Shown piece by piece: positions 24,337-32,966 of a DNA stretch of 64,000 nucleotides; position 1 is the first letter of the stretch, and each line of letters begins with the position of its first letter. Both the position numbers and the translations under genes were made by a program. Source of the DNA: Bacteroidales bacterium. GTDB taxonomy: Bacteria > Bacteroidota > Bacteroidia > Bacteroidales > JAAYJT01. The DNA is taken from the NCBI GenBank assembly GCA_014860575.1, contig JACZJK010000020.1, positions 1 to 64,000 of the forward strand, in the 5' to 3' direction. The notes under the pieces are model-generated. The model had not been told where the DNA came from, searched no databases, and saw nothing but the letters and a program-made list of their open reading frames with translations.

Positions 24337-25770
24337 ATGGAAGATCAAGGTTCAACATCAGAAAGCAGGCATGGCAAACCTTACTTCAAGGATATGCTGC
24401 AAACCATTGACGAAAGTGGTGGCAGGCGATGGATTTTCCCGAAACGCCCTAAAGGCAGGCTCTATACATTCCGCTGGCTGGTTGCAATTCTGTTGCTGGG
24501 ATTTCTATTCATTGCTCCATTTGTTTCATACAATGGCGAACCTTTCATGCTGATGAATGTGCTTGAACGAAAGTTCATCATTTTCGGTCAGGTTTTCTGG
24601 CCACAAGATTTCCATCTGCTGGTGCTCTCAATCATAGCCCTCATCATCTTCATTATTCTTTTCACAGTAAACTTTGGCAGGGTTTTCTGCGGCTGGGCTT
24701 GTCCGCAAACTATCTTCATGGAGTTTGTTTTCAGGCAAATAGAATACCTTATTGAAGGCGATAGCAACAAACAAAAGAAACTGGACAAACAACCCTGGGA
24801 TCTGGAAAAAACCTTTAAAAAAAGCCTCAAGCATGTTGTGTTCTTCGGCATGGCTTTTTTGATCACTAATGTATTCCTTGCTTATCTCATTGGCGGAAAC
24901 AGATTGGGAGAGGTCATCAGCAGCGGGCCGCTTGCAAATTCCGGACTATTTCTAGCAGTTTTCGTTTTTGCCTTAGCTTTTTACGGAGCGTACGCGTTTT
25001 TCCGTGAACAGGTTTGCATTATCGTTTGCCCTTATGGCCGGCTGCAGGGCGTGCTGCTTGATGAGAAATCTGTTGTGGTGGCCTATGATTATAAGCGTGG
25101 CGAACCAAGGGCTACTTTGAAACCGAATCAGAACAAACTGGAAACCGACAAAGGCGATTGCATTGACTGCCATAACTGTGTAGCCGTTTGCCCAACGGGG
25201 ATCGACATCCGCAACGGTACCCAACTTGAATGTATCAACTGCACCGCCTGCATTGATGCCTGCAACCAGGTAATGGATCGCATTAAACAGCCACGGGGGC
25301 TTGTACGGTACGATTCAGAAAAAGGGATTTCAACCGGCAGCAAAAAATTCCTGAATGCCCGCTCAACTGCCTATTCGGCTTTTCTGTTTGTGTTGCTCTC
25401 GATAATCAGCACACTTTTCATTATCCGTGGCGATGTGGAAGCCACGGTTTTACGCATTCCTGGTTCCATTTACCAGGAATATGGCCCCGGAAATTACTCC
25501 AACATCTACAAGATACAACTGGTGAACAAGGCAAATGCTGATATGCCCATTAGCCTCAGCTTGATTTCTCATGAAGGAGAGATTAAATTTATCGGAAATG
25601 AGTTAACCGCGCAAAAAGGGAAAGTCACAGAAGCCAATTTTATGGTTGTAATCAGTCAGGAACTGCTAACTGCAAGCAATACACCGATACAGATAGGCAT
25701 TTTCTCTGACAATAAGCAAATTGACGTTTACAAAACAAACTTCCTGGCTCCCGAAAGCCTGGATAAATAA
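24337..25770 (+). CDS. ccoG: cbb3 oxidase accessory ferredoxin-like protein CcoG (RdxA/FixG)
   Basis: Membrane Fe-S protein of 477 residues implicated in copper(II) reduction for cbb3 assembly. It has several hydrophobic segments in the first 230 residues, with FCGWACPQT near 111-119, then two [4Fe-4S] sites: CIDCHNC from C275 with VCP at 285, and CINCTACIDAC from about 297. The C-terminal part after a membrane helix near 345-365 is an immunoglobulin-like FixG domain. Standard length and order; followed by fixH. Confidence 0.94.
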   Translation: MEDQGSTSESRHGKPYFKDMLQTIDESGGRRWIFPKRPKGRLYTFRWLVAILLLGFLFIAPFVSYNGEPFMLMNVLERKFIIFGQVFWPQDFHLLVLSIIALIIFIILFTVNFGRVFCGWACPQTIFMEFVFRQIEYLIEGDSNKQKKLDKQPWDLEKTFKKSLKHVVFFGMAFLITNVFLAYLIGGNRLGEVISSGPLANSGLFLAVFVFALAFYGAYAFFREQVCIIVCPYGRLQGVLLDEKSVVVAYDYKRGEPRATLKPNQNKLETDKGDCIDCHNCVAVCPTGIDIRNGTQLECINCTACIDACNQVMDRIKQPRGLVRYDSEKGISTGSKKFLNARSTAYSAFLFVLLSIISTLFIIRGDVEATVLRIPGSIYQEYGPGNYSNIYKIQLVNKANADMPISLSLISHEGEIKFIGNELTAQKGKVTEANFMVVISQELLTASNTPIQIGIFSDNKQIDVYKTNFLAPESLDK

Positions 25771-25795
25771 ACGGTTCTGCAAAAATGATACACCC

Positions 25796-26242
25796 ATGAA
25801 GATACAATGGAATTGGCCCACCAAGCTGGTAGTGGCCATGGCGGCATTTATGCTGATGATAATATCTTTGGTAGTCTTTATGTTTCAGCAGGATATAAGC
25901 CTCGTTGAAAAGGATTATTATCCCCGTGGCCAGGCTTACCAGGAAATGATTGACATGGTTCAGAACACCGTTCCATACGCCAATGATATTATTGCGAAAG
26001 TTGAAATTAACGAGGTCCATATTGCTTTCCCTGCTTTTTTCCGACCCGAAAAAGTAGAAGGTCAGGTACATTTCTACAGTCGCATAAATGATGCGAATGA
26101 CCGCTTTGCTAATCTGAACCTAAACGAAGATGGCGTTTTTATTTATCCTGTCGACGGATTCAAAGGAAGGTTCATCCTTAAAATTTCATGGCAGCAGGAT
26201 GGAATTGACTATTACACTGAAAAAGACATTAGCATAGAATAA
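25796..26242 (+). CDS. ccoH: FixH/CcoH family protein
   Basis: Protein of 148 residues with an N-terminal membrane anchor (about 12-33) and a periplasmic beta domain; VEKDYYPRGQAYQEM near 39-53 is the typical FixH segment. It is required for assembly or stability of cbb3 oxidase. Start 25796 puts a short basic stretch before the helix. It follows ccoG by 25 bases. Confidence 0.88.
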   Translation: MKIQWNWPTKLVVAMAAFMLMIISLVVFMFQQDISLVEKDYYPRGQAYQEMIDMVQNTVPYANDIIAKVEINEVHIAFPAFFRPEKVEGQVHFYSRINDANDRFANLNLNEDGVFIYPVDGFKGRFILKISWQQDGIDYYTEKDISIE

Positions 26243-26245
26243 AAA

Positions 26246-26989
26246 ATGTTTGACCTCTACACAGCACTGACCATCGGCCTTATCGGAAGTTTACATTGCA
26301 TCGGCATGTGCGGCCCCATTGCCGTTGCCCTGCCTTTGGGCAACCGCAGTGTTGGCGACCGCGCCTTGGGTGGATTGCTCTATAATTTGGGTCGCACCAT
26401 TACCTACGGCATGATGGGAGCCATATTCGGCCTGCTTGGAAAAGGAATTGAAATGGCCGGCTTTCAGCAATGGGCTTCAATATTATTAGGCGTGGTCATG
26501 ATCATGAGCGTTTTCTTTCCATTTATTTTCAAGGGGCAGTTCAACACCGAATCGCTGGGACAAGGCATTACCAGGAAACTGGTTCAGAAACTGAGAACAT
26601 TGTTCAGCAACCACGCCAAACACAATCTCCTGCTCATCGGACTGCTCAACGGCTTGTTGCCTTGTGGTTTGGTTTATGTGGCAATAGCCGGGGCCATCAA
26701 CACAAACGATGTTGTTGCCGGTGTGTTTTTCATGATCGCTTTTGGCCTGGGAACCATTCCTTTGTTGTTAAGCGTCTCGCTGCTGGGCAATATGATCGGG
26801 CAGGCAATGAAGAGAAAATTAGCTAGGATCATACCGGTTTTTATCGTTGTGCTCGGCATCATTTTCATTCTAAGGGGAATGTCGCTGGGGATTCCCTATA
26901 TCAGCCCGAAAAGCAAAATGCTGACACCAGATAAGGAAATAGGAACTTCCGGCGCTTGCTGCGGCAGTGGTGAAACATTGGCGCTCTGA
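26246..26989 (+). CDS. TauE/SafE-type membrane protein of the cbb3/copper cluster
   Basis: Polytopic membrane protein of 247 residues with about six helices. The first helix contains HCIGMCGP near 17-24, a conserved Cys/Met/His set proposed to handle metal (copper) in proteins of this group that accompany FixGHIS genes. GLLPCGLVY near 133-141 is the second half-repeat. The C-terminus ends SGACCGSGETLAL, a CC pair that could bind metal. Three bases separate it from fixH. Older annotation calls it a sulfite exporter, but its place indicates copper delivery. Confidence 0.82.
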   Translation: MFDLYTALTIGLIGSLHCIGMCGPIAVALPLGNRSVGDRALGGLLYNLGRTITYGMMGAIFGLLGKGIEMAGFQQWASILLGVVMIMSVFFPFIFKGQFNTESLGQGITRKLVQKLRTLFSNHAKHNLLLIGLLNGLLPCGLVYVAIAGAINTNDVVAGVFFMIAFGLGTIPLLLSVSLLGNMIGQAMKRKLARIIPVFIVVLGIIFILRGMSLGIPYISPKSKMLTPDKEIGTSGACCGSGETLAL

Positions 26990-26998
26990 GGGTTTTTC

Positions 26999-27060
26999 CC
27001 GGATATAGTTGTGATGCTGTGACGCAGTGATGCAGTGAAACTGTTTTAGTTGCTTGTACT
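26999..27060. repeat. spacer repeat of the TGATGCAGTGA word family
   Basis: TGTGATGCTGTGACGCAGTGATGCAGTG resembles tracts at 28935-28965, 43965-44000, 44765-44815 and 56370-56392, some in the opposite orientation. Confidence 0.5.
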
Positions 27061-27181
27061 TTTGATTCATTCCAACTTGCGAATGCCAACACTTCCCCAT
27101 AGGCTTTTTCCTGAAACGAAGAATATAGTACCTCAGCAAAGCGTTAATTCAATTACATTTGTTCCCCTAACCCATCCCATC

Positions 27182-28354
27182 ATGAAAAAAACAATTGTTC
27201 TTATTCTGATTGCCCTGTTTTTTACCTTCCTGCCAAGGGCCAATGCTAACCCTTTTCCTCCGCATTGTATGCAACCGGTCATCTCAGAGCTGTATTTTTC
27301 TGAACCGGGAACCTGGACGCTTGAAGTGCATTTCCTCTCCTGGGATGTCGGATATTTAGTGTTTGACAGCATAATCATGTACTCCCAAACAAGCCGGGTA
27401 AAAATCCGGAGTACAAATAAAGAATTATCTTCAAAAGGCTATCATAAACAACTATATTATTCAGTAAATTATCCTGATTTCTACCTCGATCAGGATCAGG
27501 ATACGCTGACACTGGTGGCCTATTGGAGCGTTGAGTCAGGGCCTCCGATATCATTCACCCACTCACTCGCCTATGGCTATCCCGATTGCTTTATCCCGTT
27601 TGTTTATCCCGGTCAAAGCATTTGCAGCCGGATTGATGAGTATGGATTCCCGACGGATTACTTTTATAAAACAAACTCACCTACCATCGGTGCAGTGAAC
27701 AATTTTATTGACGCAACGGCTACCGTAACAGGTAAAATATACGATATGAACGGACAATTGATTACCTGGGTTCCGGAATGTCACAGTCTGGCTTTGACTC
27801 AGAATATTGAATGGATTTTTATACAACCAGATTACACATTTTATTTCGATTTCATGGGTATGACCATTGACAGTGCAGGAAACTTTGCAACAGAGCTTGC
27901 AGCCCATCAATCGGCAATCACAAAGATTACCCGTTTGATCGGAGAGTGCGACCCTAATGGAGCCTTAGTCTTTCAGGATATAACAGTTGCTACTGTTCCG
28001 TTTAACTTCGAACCAGGCGATATATTGGATACCGATCTACATCTAACCGGAAACGGGTTTTTGGTTGGATTGCCAGTGGAATTGCCTGCACAAACAAAGA
28101 TGAGCGTTGTTGTCGCACCAAATCCGTTTTCCGATATCACACAACTCTACCTTGAATCCGATGAAGGTTTATCGGACGTTACTGTGCATATTTATAATTT
28201 GTCCGGAAGTATTGTGAAATCTTATAAGTTGCCACAGGGTGAGAAAACCATGCTCAATGTCAGGAAATCCGATCTTGGCGCTGCAGGCGTTTATTCGTAC
28301 ACTGTGCAAAGAGAGGGCAATTTGTTAAGAAGCGGAAAACTGGTATGCAATTAA
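27182..28354 (+). CDS. secreted T9SS-sorted protein of unknown function
   Basis: Protein of 390 residues from the ATG at 27182, which places a clear signal peptide (MKKTIVLILIALFFTFLP, cleavage near ANANP) at the start; upstream in-frame codons are spacer. The final 85 residues (VVVAPNPFSDITQLYLE..., GVYSYTVQREG) are a T9SS type A sorting domain. The middle is beta-rich with no motif I recognise, containing two or three Cys near 200 and 270. The stop overlaps the next gene, so the pair is co-expressed. Confidence 0.75.
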   Translation: MKKTIVLILIALFFTFLPRANANPFPPHCMQPVISELYFSEPGTWTLEVHFLSWDVGYLVFDSIIMYSQTSRVKIRSTNKELSSKGYHKQLYYSVNYPDFYLDQDQDTLTLVAYWSVESGPPISFTHSLAYGYPDCFIPFVYPGQSICSRIDEYGFPTDYFYKTNSPTIGAVNNFIDATATVTGKIYDMNGQLITWVPECHSLALTQNIEWIFIQPDYTFYFDFMGMTIDSAGNFATELAAHQSAITKITRLIGECDPNGALVFQDITVATVPFNFEPGDILDTDLHLTGNGFLVGLPVELPAQTKMSVVVAPNPFSDITQLYLESDEGLSDVTVHIYNLSGSIVKSYKLPQGEKTMLNVRKSDLGAAGVYSYTVQREGNLLRSGKLVCN

Positions 28355-28926
28355 GAACCAATATCCTTCTTTTTTTACTGTTGTTAAGCTGTTTGAGCGT
28401 TCATAGCCAACGGCTCGATTTTTTCCGGGAAGATTTAACCTTTCAGCTTGATTCAACCAATTTTACCGTATCCGGGCAGTATTATTTCAGAAATAATTCA
28501 CTCAGTCAGCAGCGCAGCTTGATCAGCTATCCGTTGCCACGGCTTGCTGATGGACCTTTATTTGATACTATAATGGTTTTCAGCGAAGAGAACCTTGCAA
28601 TTCCTTTTCAATTGCATGACACATTGATTTCTTTTGAAATCCAGATGCAGCCCGGATCGGAAAAACAAATCACAATTATTTACAGCCAGCGGCATAACGG
28701 CAATTATGCGAAGTACATCCTGACCACAACCAAATATTGGGGAAAGCCCTTGCAATTAGCAGAATTCAAGTTGGTGGTCCCTCCTTATATCAACATTCTA
28801 TCCTGCTTTGAACCGCCTGATAAAATCAGTGAATTTGAAGGCACAAGCATTTATCACTGGACAAGGCAAAATTTTATGCCAGCAAACGATTTTGAAATCT
28901 GGTTTGAGATCATCCAAACAAAGTGA
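28345..28926 (+). CDS. exported protein of unknown function
   Basis: Protein of 193 residues with signal peptide (MQLRTNILLFLLLLSCLSVHSQ, cleavage near residue 22). The mature part is predicted beta-rich, with one Cys near 153, and shows no recognised family. It overlaps the T9SS protein upstream by ten bases, which is the only clue: the two may work as a secreted pair. Confidence 0.65.
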   Translation: MQLRTNILLFLLLLSCLSVHSQRLDFFREDLTFQLDSTNFTVSGQYYFRNNSLSQQRSLISYPLPRLADGPLFDTIMVFSEENLAIPFQLHDTLISFEIQMQPGSEKQITIIYSQRHNGNYAKYILTTTKYWGKPLQLAEFKLVVPPYINILSCFEPPDKISEFEGTSIYHWTRQNFMPANDFEIWFEIIQTK

Positions 28927-28966
28927 TTCGGGAACTGTATCACTGCATCACTGCATTACATCAACA
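28927..28966. repeat. spacer repeat (CACTGCAT words)
   Basis: TATCACTGCATCACTGCATTACATCA runs across the convergent gene ends and supplies the last codons of the threonine aldolase gene (the ...VDVMQ tail). Confidence 0.45.
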
Positions 28967-29988
28967 CTTCCCAAAACTTCCACCACATACTCCACCATCG
29001 CATCATCAATATCAAGGTGGGTGACCATGCGGATGCTGTTGTGGTCGAACTGGACCGTTAAAATTCCTTTTTCTTCCAACTTCTGAACCAGATCGGGAAC
29101 CCTGATTTCGTCCGGAACCAGGAAAATGACAATATTGGTTTCAACCGGCAAAATTTCTTTTACCCATGATTGACCTGACAGTGCTTCAGCAATTTGTTTT
29201 GCCCTTTGGTGGTCGTCTTTCAGGCGCTCAATATTGTGATCCAAAGCATAAATTCCTGCTGCCGCAAGATAGCCGGCCTGCCGCATACCTCCGCCAAAAG
29301 CCCTGCGGAATCGCCTTGCTTTATGAATAAATTCTTTTGAACCGCTGAGCATTGAACCCACCGGGGCGCCAAGTCCTTTGGAGAGGCAAATTGAAATAGA
29401 ATCAAAAAGTTGGCCGTAATCAAGCGCAGTTTGATCTGTGACTGCCAGCGCATTGAACAAACGCGCGCCATCAAGATGATAACGCAATCCGTGTTTTTTG
29501 CATACTTTTCCGATTTCAAGCAGTTCATTCCAATCCCATACCGATCCGCCACCCTTGTTCACTGTGTTTTCAACTGAAACCAGGCTGGTACTCGGATAGT
29601 GCACATCATCGGGATTAATATTGGCAAGTACATCTTTTGCTGTGAACCTACCGCGATTTCCGTAAAGCAATCTTACCGAAGCGCCTGAGTTCAGGGCAAT
29701 GCCACCACCTTCATAGTTGTAAATATGCGATAACCTGTCGCATATAACTTCATCGCCCGGAACAGTATGTACCTTGATGGCCAGTTGATTGGTCATAATC
29801 CCCGAAGGGCAGAATATCGCCGCTTCATGCCCGAAGAGGGCGGCAACTTTTGTTTCCAGGGCATTCATACTCGGGTCTTCACCCCAAACATCATCACCCA
29901 CGGCTGCATTGAACATGGCATCCAGCATGGCCGGAGTGGGTCTTGTAAGCGTATCGCTGCGGAGGTCAACTTTCTTTGTTTTATTCAT
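28948..29988 (-). CDS. ltaE: low-specificity L-threonine aldolase
   Basis: PLP enzyme of 346 residues that cleaves L-threonine or L-allo-threonine to glycine and acetaldehyde. Motifs: RSDTLTRPTPAML near 10-22, HLDGARL (171-177) and the PLP lysine K204 in LSKGLGAPVGS. Full family length. The C-terminus is encoded by a spacer repeat word. It is isolated from its neighbours by repeats on both sides. Confidence 0.92.
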   Translation of the reverse strand: MNKTKKVDLRSDTLTRPTPAMLDAMFNAAVGDDVWGEDPSMNALETKVAALFGHEAAIFCPSGIMTNQLAIKVHTVPGDEVICDRLSHIYNYEGGGIALNSGASVRLLYGNRGRFTAKDVLANINPDDVHYPSTSLVSVENTVNKGGGSVWDWNELLEIGKVCKKHGLRYHLDGARLFNALAVTDQTALDYGQLFDSISICLSKGLGAPVGSMLSGSKEFIHKARRFRRAFGGGMRQAGYLAAAGIYALDHNIERLKDDHQRAKQIAEALSGQSWVKEILPVETNIVIFLVPDEIRVPDLVQKLEEKGILTVQFDHNSIRMVTHLDIDDAMVEYVVEVLGSVDVMQ

Positions 29989-29994
29989 TTTAAT

Positions 29995-30100
29995 AATTCA
30001 AGATTCAAAATTCGTGATTCAAGATTCCTATTCTATGGTTCTATTGTTCAAATGTTCTATTATTCTATTGTTCGGATTCCTCAGGTGTAAGTTGCTGGTT
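29995..30100. repeat. spacer repeat, inverted AGAACAATAG family
   Basis: TTCAAGATTCAAAATTCGTG followed by TTCTATTGTTCAAATGTTC and TTCTATTATTCTATTGTTC is the reverse-complement orientation of the tracts at 24200-24240 and 60640-60830. With 30101-30420 it fills the 436-base gap before the aminotransferase gene; no gene is seen. Confidence 0.55.
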
Positions 30101-30101
30101 T

Positions 30102-30161
30102 CTTGTTACTGATTGCTTGTTGCATGATTTGGGTCATACAATTGTCATTCGGTTGTCATAC
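30102..30161. repeat. 60-base direct repeat, copy 1
   Basis: This 60-base unit (core GATTTGGGTCATACAATTG) recurs at 30190-30249 with four substitutions; period 88 bases. Further partial units (GTTGTC, GTCATAC) continue to about 30295. Confidence 0.8.
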
Positions 30162-30189
30162 TTTGTTGTTGGTTACTGGTTGCTGATTG

Positions 30190-30249
30190 CTTGTTACTGG
30201 TTGCTTGTTACATGATTTGGGTCATACAATTGTTATTCGGTTGTAATAC
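30190..30249. repeat. 60-base direct repeat, copy 2
   Basis: Second copy of the unit at 30102-30161 with four mismatches. Internally the unit itself is built from GTCATAC/GGTTGTCATAC words. Confidence 0.8.
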
Positions 30250-30295
30250 ATGGCCATACGGTTGTCGAATGTGGTCATACATTGTCATACAGTCG

Positions 30296-30420
30296 TCACC
30301 TTCATTCTCCTTTTCTCCATTTCTCCTTGTCTCTTGATTCTTGTCTCTTGTCTCTTGTCCCTCTTCGTCTCCAAGTCCCCCAATCTCACCTTCTCTTCTT
30401 CCCATTTTCTCATTTTCACG
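30296..30420. repeat. pyrimidine-rich word repeat
   Basis: CTTGTCTCTTGATTCTTGTC and similar TCTCTTGTC words form a C/T-rich tract on the plus strand, the same family as 56455-56575 and, inverted, 44523-44640. Confidence 0.55.
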
Positions 30421-30424
30421 AAAA

Positions 30425-31603
30425 CTAAGCTCTGTCAGCATACGCCTTCCTCAACTGTTCCAATGCTTTTACAATCACCGCCCTCGGGCATGCAAGATTC
30501 ATGCGCATAAACCCTTCTCCTCCCGGCCCGAAGCTAGCTCCTTCACTCATTGCAAGTCCGGCTTTTTGGATCATAAATTCTTTCAATTTTTCATCCGAAC
30601 CAAAACCCAGGTTCCGGCAATCCAGCCAGAGCAGGTACGTTGCCTCCAGCGGAATAGGTTTGATTTGCGGTAAAAAAGTCTCCAGATAATCTATAACAAA
30701 CCTGCAATTGTCTTTCACATATTCCAGCATCTGATCCAGCCAATCGTCGCCATGTGTATATGCAGCCTCGGTGGCCACATTGCCAAAAAGATTGCCCAAA
30801 CCAACATGCACCTGATCCAGAATTTTATCGTATTTCTTTTTGAGTTCGGGATTGGAAATGATAACGGCAGAGGTTGCCATTCCCGCCAGGTTAAAAGTCT
30901 TGCTGGGCGCGACTGTCGTGATGGTCTGGTTCGCAATCTCTTCAGATAAAGAAGCCATTACCATGTGTTTATAAGGCGGTATGGCCAGGTCGGCATGGAT
31001 CTCATCTGACAGGATCAGGATATTTTGTTTCAAACAGATTGAAGCCAACTGGTTCAGTTCATCTTTTGTCCAGGCACGCCCAACAGGGTTATGCGGATTG
31101 CAGAGTAAAAGCATTTTGGTCCGGGAAGTAATCTTTGACTCAAGGTCTCCGAGATCGAAATAATACCGCCGGTTTGTGTATTTCAACTGGTTATGAACCA
31201 GCGTCCGTTTGTTGTTTTCGACAGCGCTGAAAAACGGGAAATAAACCGGTGGCTGAACGATGATCTCATCGCCGGGTTCGGTAAAGCCCATCACAATCAT
31301 GTTCATGGCCGGTACAACGCCCGGACTGAAAGCCATCCACTGCTTTTTAATTTCCCAGTTATGCCTGCGTTTGAACCAGTTGATGATAGCCTCCTCATAT
31401 GACGGAGGGCGAATCGAATAGCCATAAATTTCGTGTGAAGCCCTTTCCTTCACTGCGTTCACAACAAAATCCGGGGTTTTAAAATCCATGTCGGCCACCC
31501 AGAGCGGGATCAGATCGGCAGAGCCAAAAAAATGATCAAGAAGGTCGTATTTTACACAGGAAGTGTTGTGGCGCGGGACAATTTCATCGAAGTTGTAAGT
31601 CAT
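30425..31603 (-). CDS. MalY/PatB-type PLP aminotransferase (putative cystathionine beta-lyase)
   Basis: Fold-type I PLP protein of 392 residues. Features: VADMDFKTP near 37-45, CNPHNPVGRAW near 168-178 and the PLP lysine K235 in APSKTFNLAG. The MalY/PatB group cleaves the C-S bond of cystathionine or related cysteine conjugates, releasing thiols. Full length. Start MTYNFDEIVPRHNTSCVKYD is typical. Nineteen bases separate it from the response regulator upstream. Confidence 0.88.
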   Translation of the reverse strand: MTYNFDEIVPRHNTSCVKYDLLDHFFGSADLIPLWVADMDFKTPDFVVNAVKERASHEIYGYSIRPPSYEEAIINWFKRRHNWEIKKQWMAFSPGVVPAMNMIVMGFTEPGDEIIVQPPVYFPFFSAVENNKRTLVHNQLKYTNRRYYFDLGDLESKITSRTKMLLLCNPHNPVGRAWTKDELNQLASICLKQNILILSDEIHADLAIPPYKHMVMASLSEEIANQTITTVAPSKTFNLAGMATSAVIISNPELKKKYDKILDQVHVGLGNLFGNVATEAAYTHGDDWLDQMLEYVKDNCRFVIDYLETFLPQIKPIPLEATYLLWLDCRNLGFGSDEKLKEFMIQKAGLAMSEGASFGPGGEGFMRMNLACPRAVIVKALEQLRKAYADRA

Positions 31604-31622
31604 GCTCCTGGTTTTTGCAGGT

Positions 31623-32792
31623 TCAGAAGTTCGTTTTCAGAGGCTGGGCATATTTGCGGATATCATCGTTGCTGATGTTCTGATCGCACAAAATTGCGAG
31701 CCGTTCGACAACATTGCGCAATTCCCGGATATTTCCGGTCCATTGAATCTTCTTTAATGATTCCAGGGCTTTTTCATCGAACTGCATCAGCGGCTTGGCC
31801 ATGCTCTGGCATATTTCGGCAAGGAAATGGTTCGCAATAACCGGAATATCATCTTCACGCTCGTTGAGGGTTGGCACATGAATAACTATCACAGCCAGGC
31901 GATGGTAAAGGTCTTCGCGGAAATTTCCTTTCTCAATTTCTTTTGGGATGTCTTTGTTGGTGGCCGCAATTACACGCACATCCACCGGGATGTCTTTTTC
32001 GCCGCCCACGCGCATGATCTTGTTTTCCTGCAATGCACGCAGCACCTTGGCCTGGGCAGAAAGGCTCATATCACCGATTTCATCCAGGAAAAGCGTGCCG
32101 CCGCTGGCTTGCTCAAAATCGCCTTTCCGTTGTTTGATGGCCGAGGTAAATGAACCTTTTTCGTGGCCAAACAACACGCTTTCAATTAGTTCGGAAGGAA
32201 TGGCGGCGCAGTTGACTTCAACAAACGGCCCCTGTGCCCGGTTGGAGAGTTCATGCAGCCATCGTGCAACAAGTTCTTTTCCGGTTCCGTTGGCGCCGGT
32301 AATCATTACCCGTGCATCGGTGGGCGCCACCCGCTCAATCATGGCTTTTATTTCATGCATGGCCGGCGATTCGCCAATCATATCATAGGTTTTGCTCACC
32401 TGTCGCTTGAGGGCTTTGGTTTCGGTAACCAGCGTTTGCCGTTCCTGCGCATTGCGGATGGTTACCAGCAGGCGGTTCAGATCCAGGGGTTTTGTGATAT
32501 AATCGTAAGCGCCTTTTTTAACGGCTTCCACAACGGTTTCAACGGTTCCGTGGCCGGAAATCATCACCACCGGAACATCGGTAAATTTCATGAGTTGTTC
32601 AAGCACTTCAATGCCGTCCATGCGGGGCATTTTGATATCGAGCAGGATGAGGTCGTAGCGGTTATTCCTGGTTTTTTCAAGCGCTTCCTGGCCTTCGGCG
32701 GCTTCGTCTACCTCAAACTTTTCGTATTCCAGAATTTCTCTCAGCGTATTGCGGATACTTTTCTCATCATCAACAACAAGGATCTTGGTCAT
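31623..32792 (-). CDS. NtrC-type response regulator lacking the C-terminal DNA-binding domain
   Basis: Protein of 389 residues: receiver domain 1-120 with phosphoacceptor D52 and K101, then an AAA+ sigma-54 interaction domain with Walker A GANGTGKE (166-173), Walker B FLDEIGD near 235-241 and arginine-finger segment NIRELRNVVERL near 355-366. The usual GAFTGA loop that touches sigma-54 reads GSFTSA (213-218), and the protein stops about 20 residues after the AAA+ domain, so the Fis-type helix-turn-helix is missing. This form is known to me from other Bacteroidota and may regulate without specific DNA binding. No histidine kinase gene is adjacent. Confidence 0.9.
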   Translation of the reverse strand: MTKILVVDDEKSIRNTLREILEYEKFEVDEAAEGQEALEKTRNNRYDLILLDIKMPRMDGIEVLEQLMKFTDVPVVMISGHGTVETVVEAVKKGAYDYITKPLDLNRLLVTIRNAQERQTLVTETKALKRQVSKTYDMIGESPAMHEIKAMIERVAPTDARVMITGANGTGKELVARWLHELSNRAQGPFVEVNCAAIPSELIESVLFGHEKGSFTSAIKQRKGDFEQASGGTLFLDEIGDMSLSAQAKVLRALQENKIMRVGGEKDIPVDVRVIAATNKDIPKEIEKGNFREDLYHRLAVIVIHVPTLNEREDDIPVIANHFLAEICQSMAKPLMQFDEKALESLKKIQWTGNIRELRNVVERLAILCDQNISNDDIRKYAQPLKTNF

Positions 32793-32808
32793 GGTTTAAA
32801 TTTTGGGA

Positions 32809-32816
32809 CAAAGATA
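32809..32816 (-). promoter_or_regulatory. -7 element of NtrC-like regulator gene
   Basis: CAAAGATA on the plus strand reads TATCTTTG on the minus strand, a good TAnnTTTG, about 17 bases upstream of the ATG. Confidence 0.55.
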
Positions 32817-32966
32817 GGGAATGTGGGGGGAGCTTCAAGGGAGGGTTATCGCTCAAGCCTTATTCCTGAAACTAATCTTACGCTTGATCGCTTAAAGAAA
32901 AGAAGTTATTAATCCAAGCTTGAATGTTACCAGAGAATTAGTTCCCGGAATTTTGCTCATTATATG

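Noticed and set aside
26246-26989. Sulfite exporter function for the TauE/SafE-like gene
   Set aside because: Its position after fixH and the HCIGMCGP motif point to copper handling rather than sulfite export.
30102-30249. CRISPR-like direct repeats
   Set aside because: Only two copies, 60-base units, no spacers of uniform length and no cas genes.
30208-30441. 77-codon minus-strand frame near the aminotransferase
   Set aside because: It is formed of the C/T-rich word repeat and overlaps the aminotransferase end.
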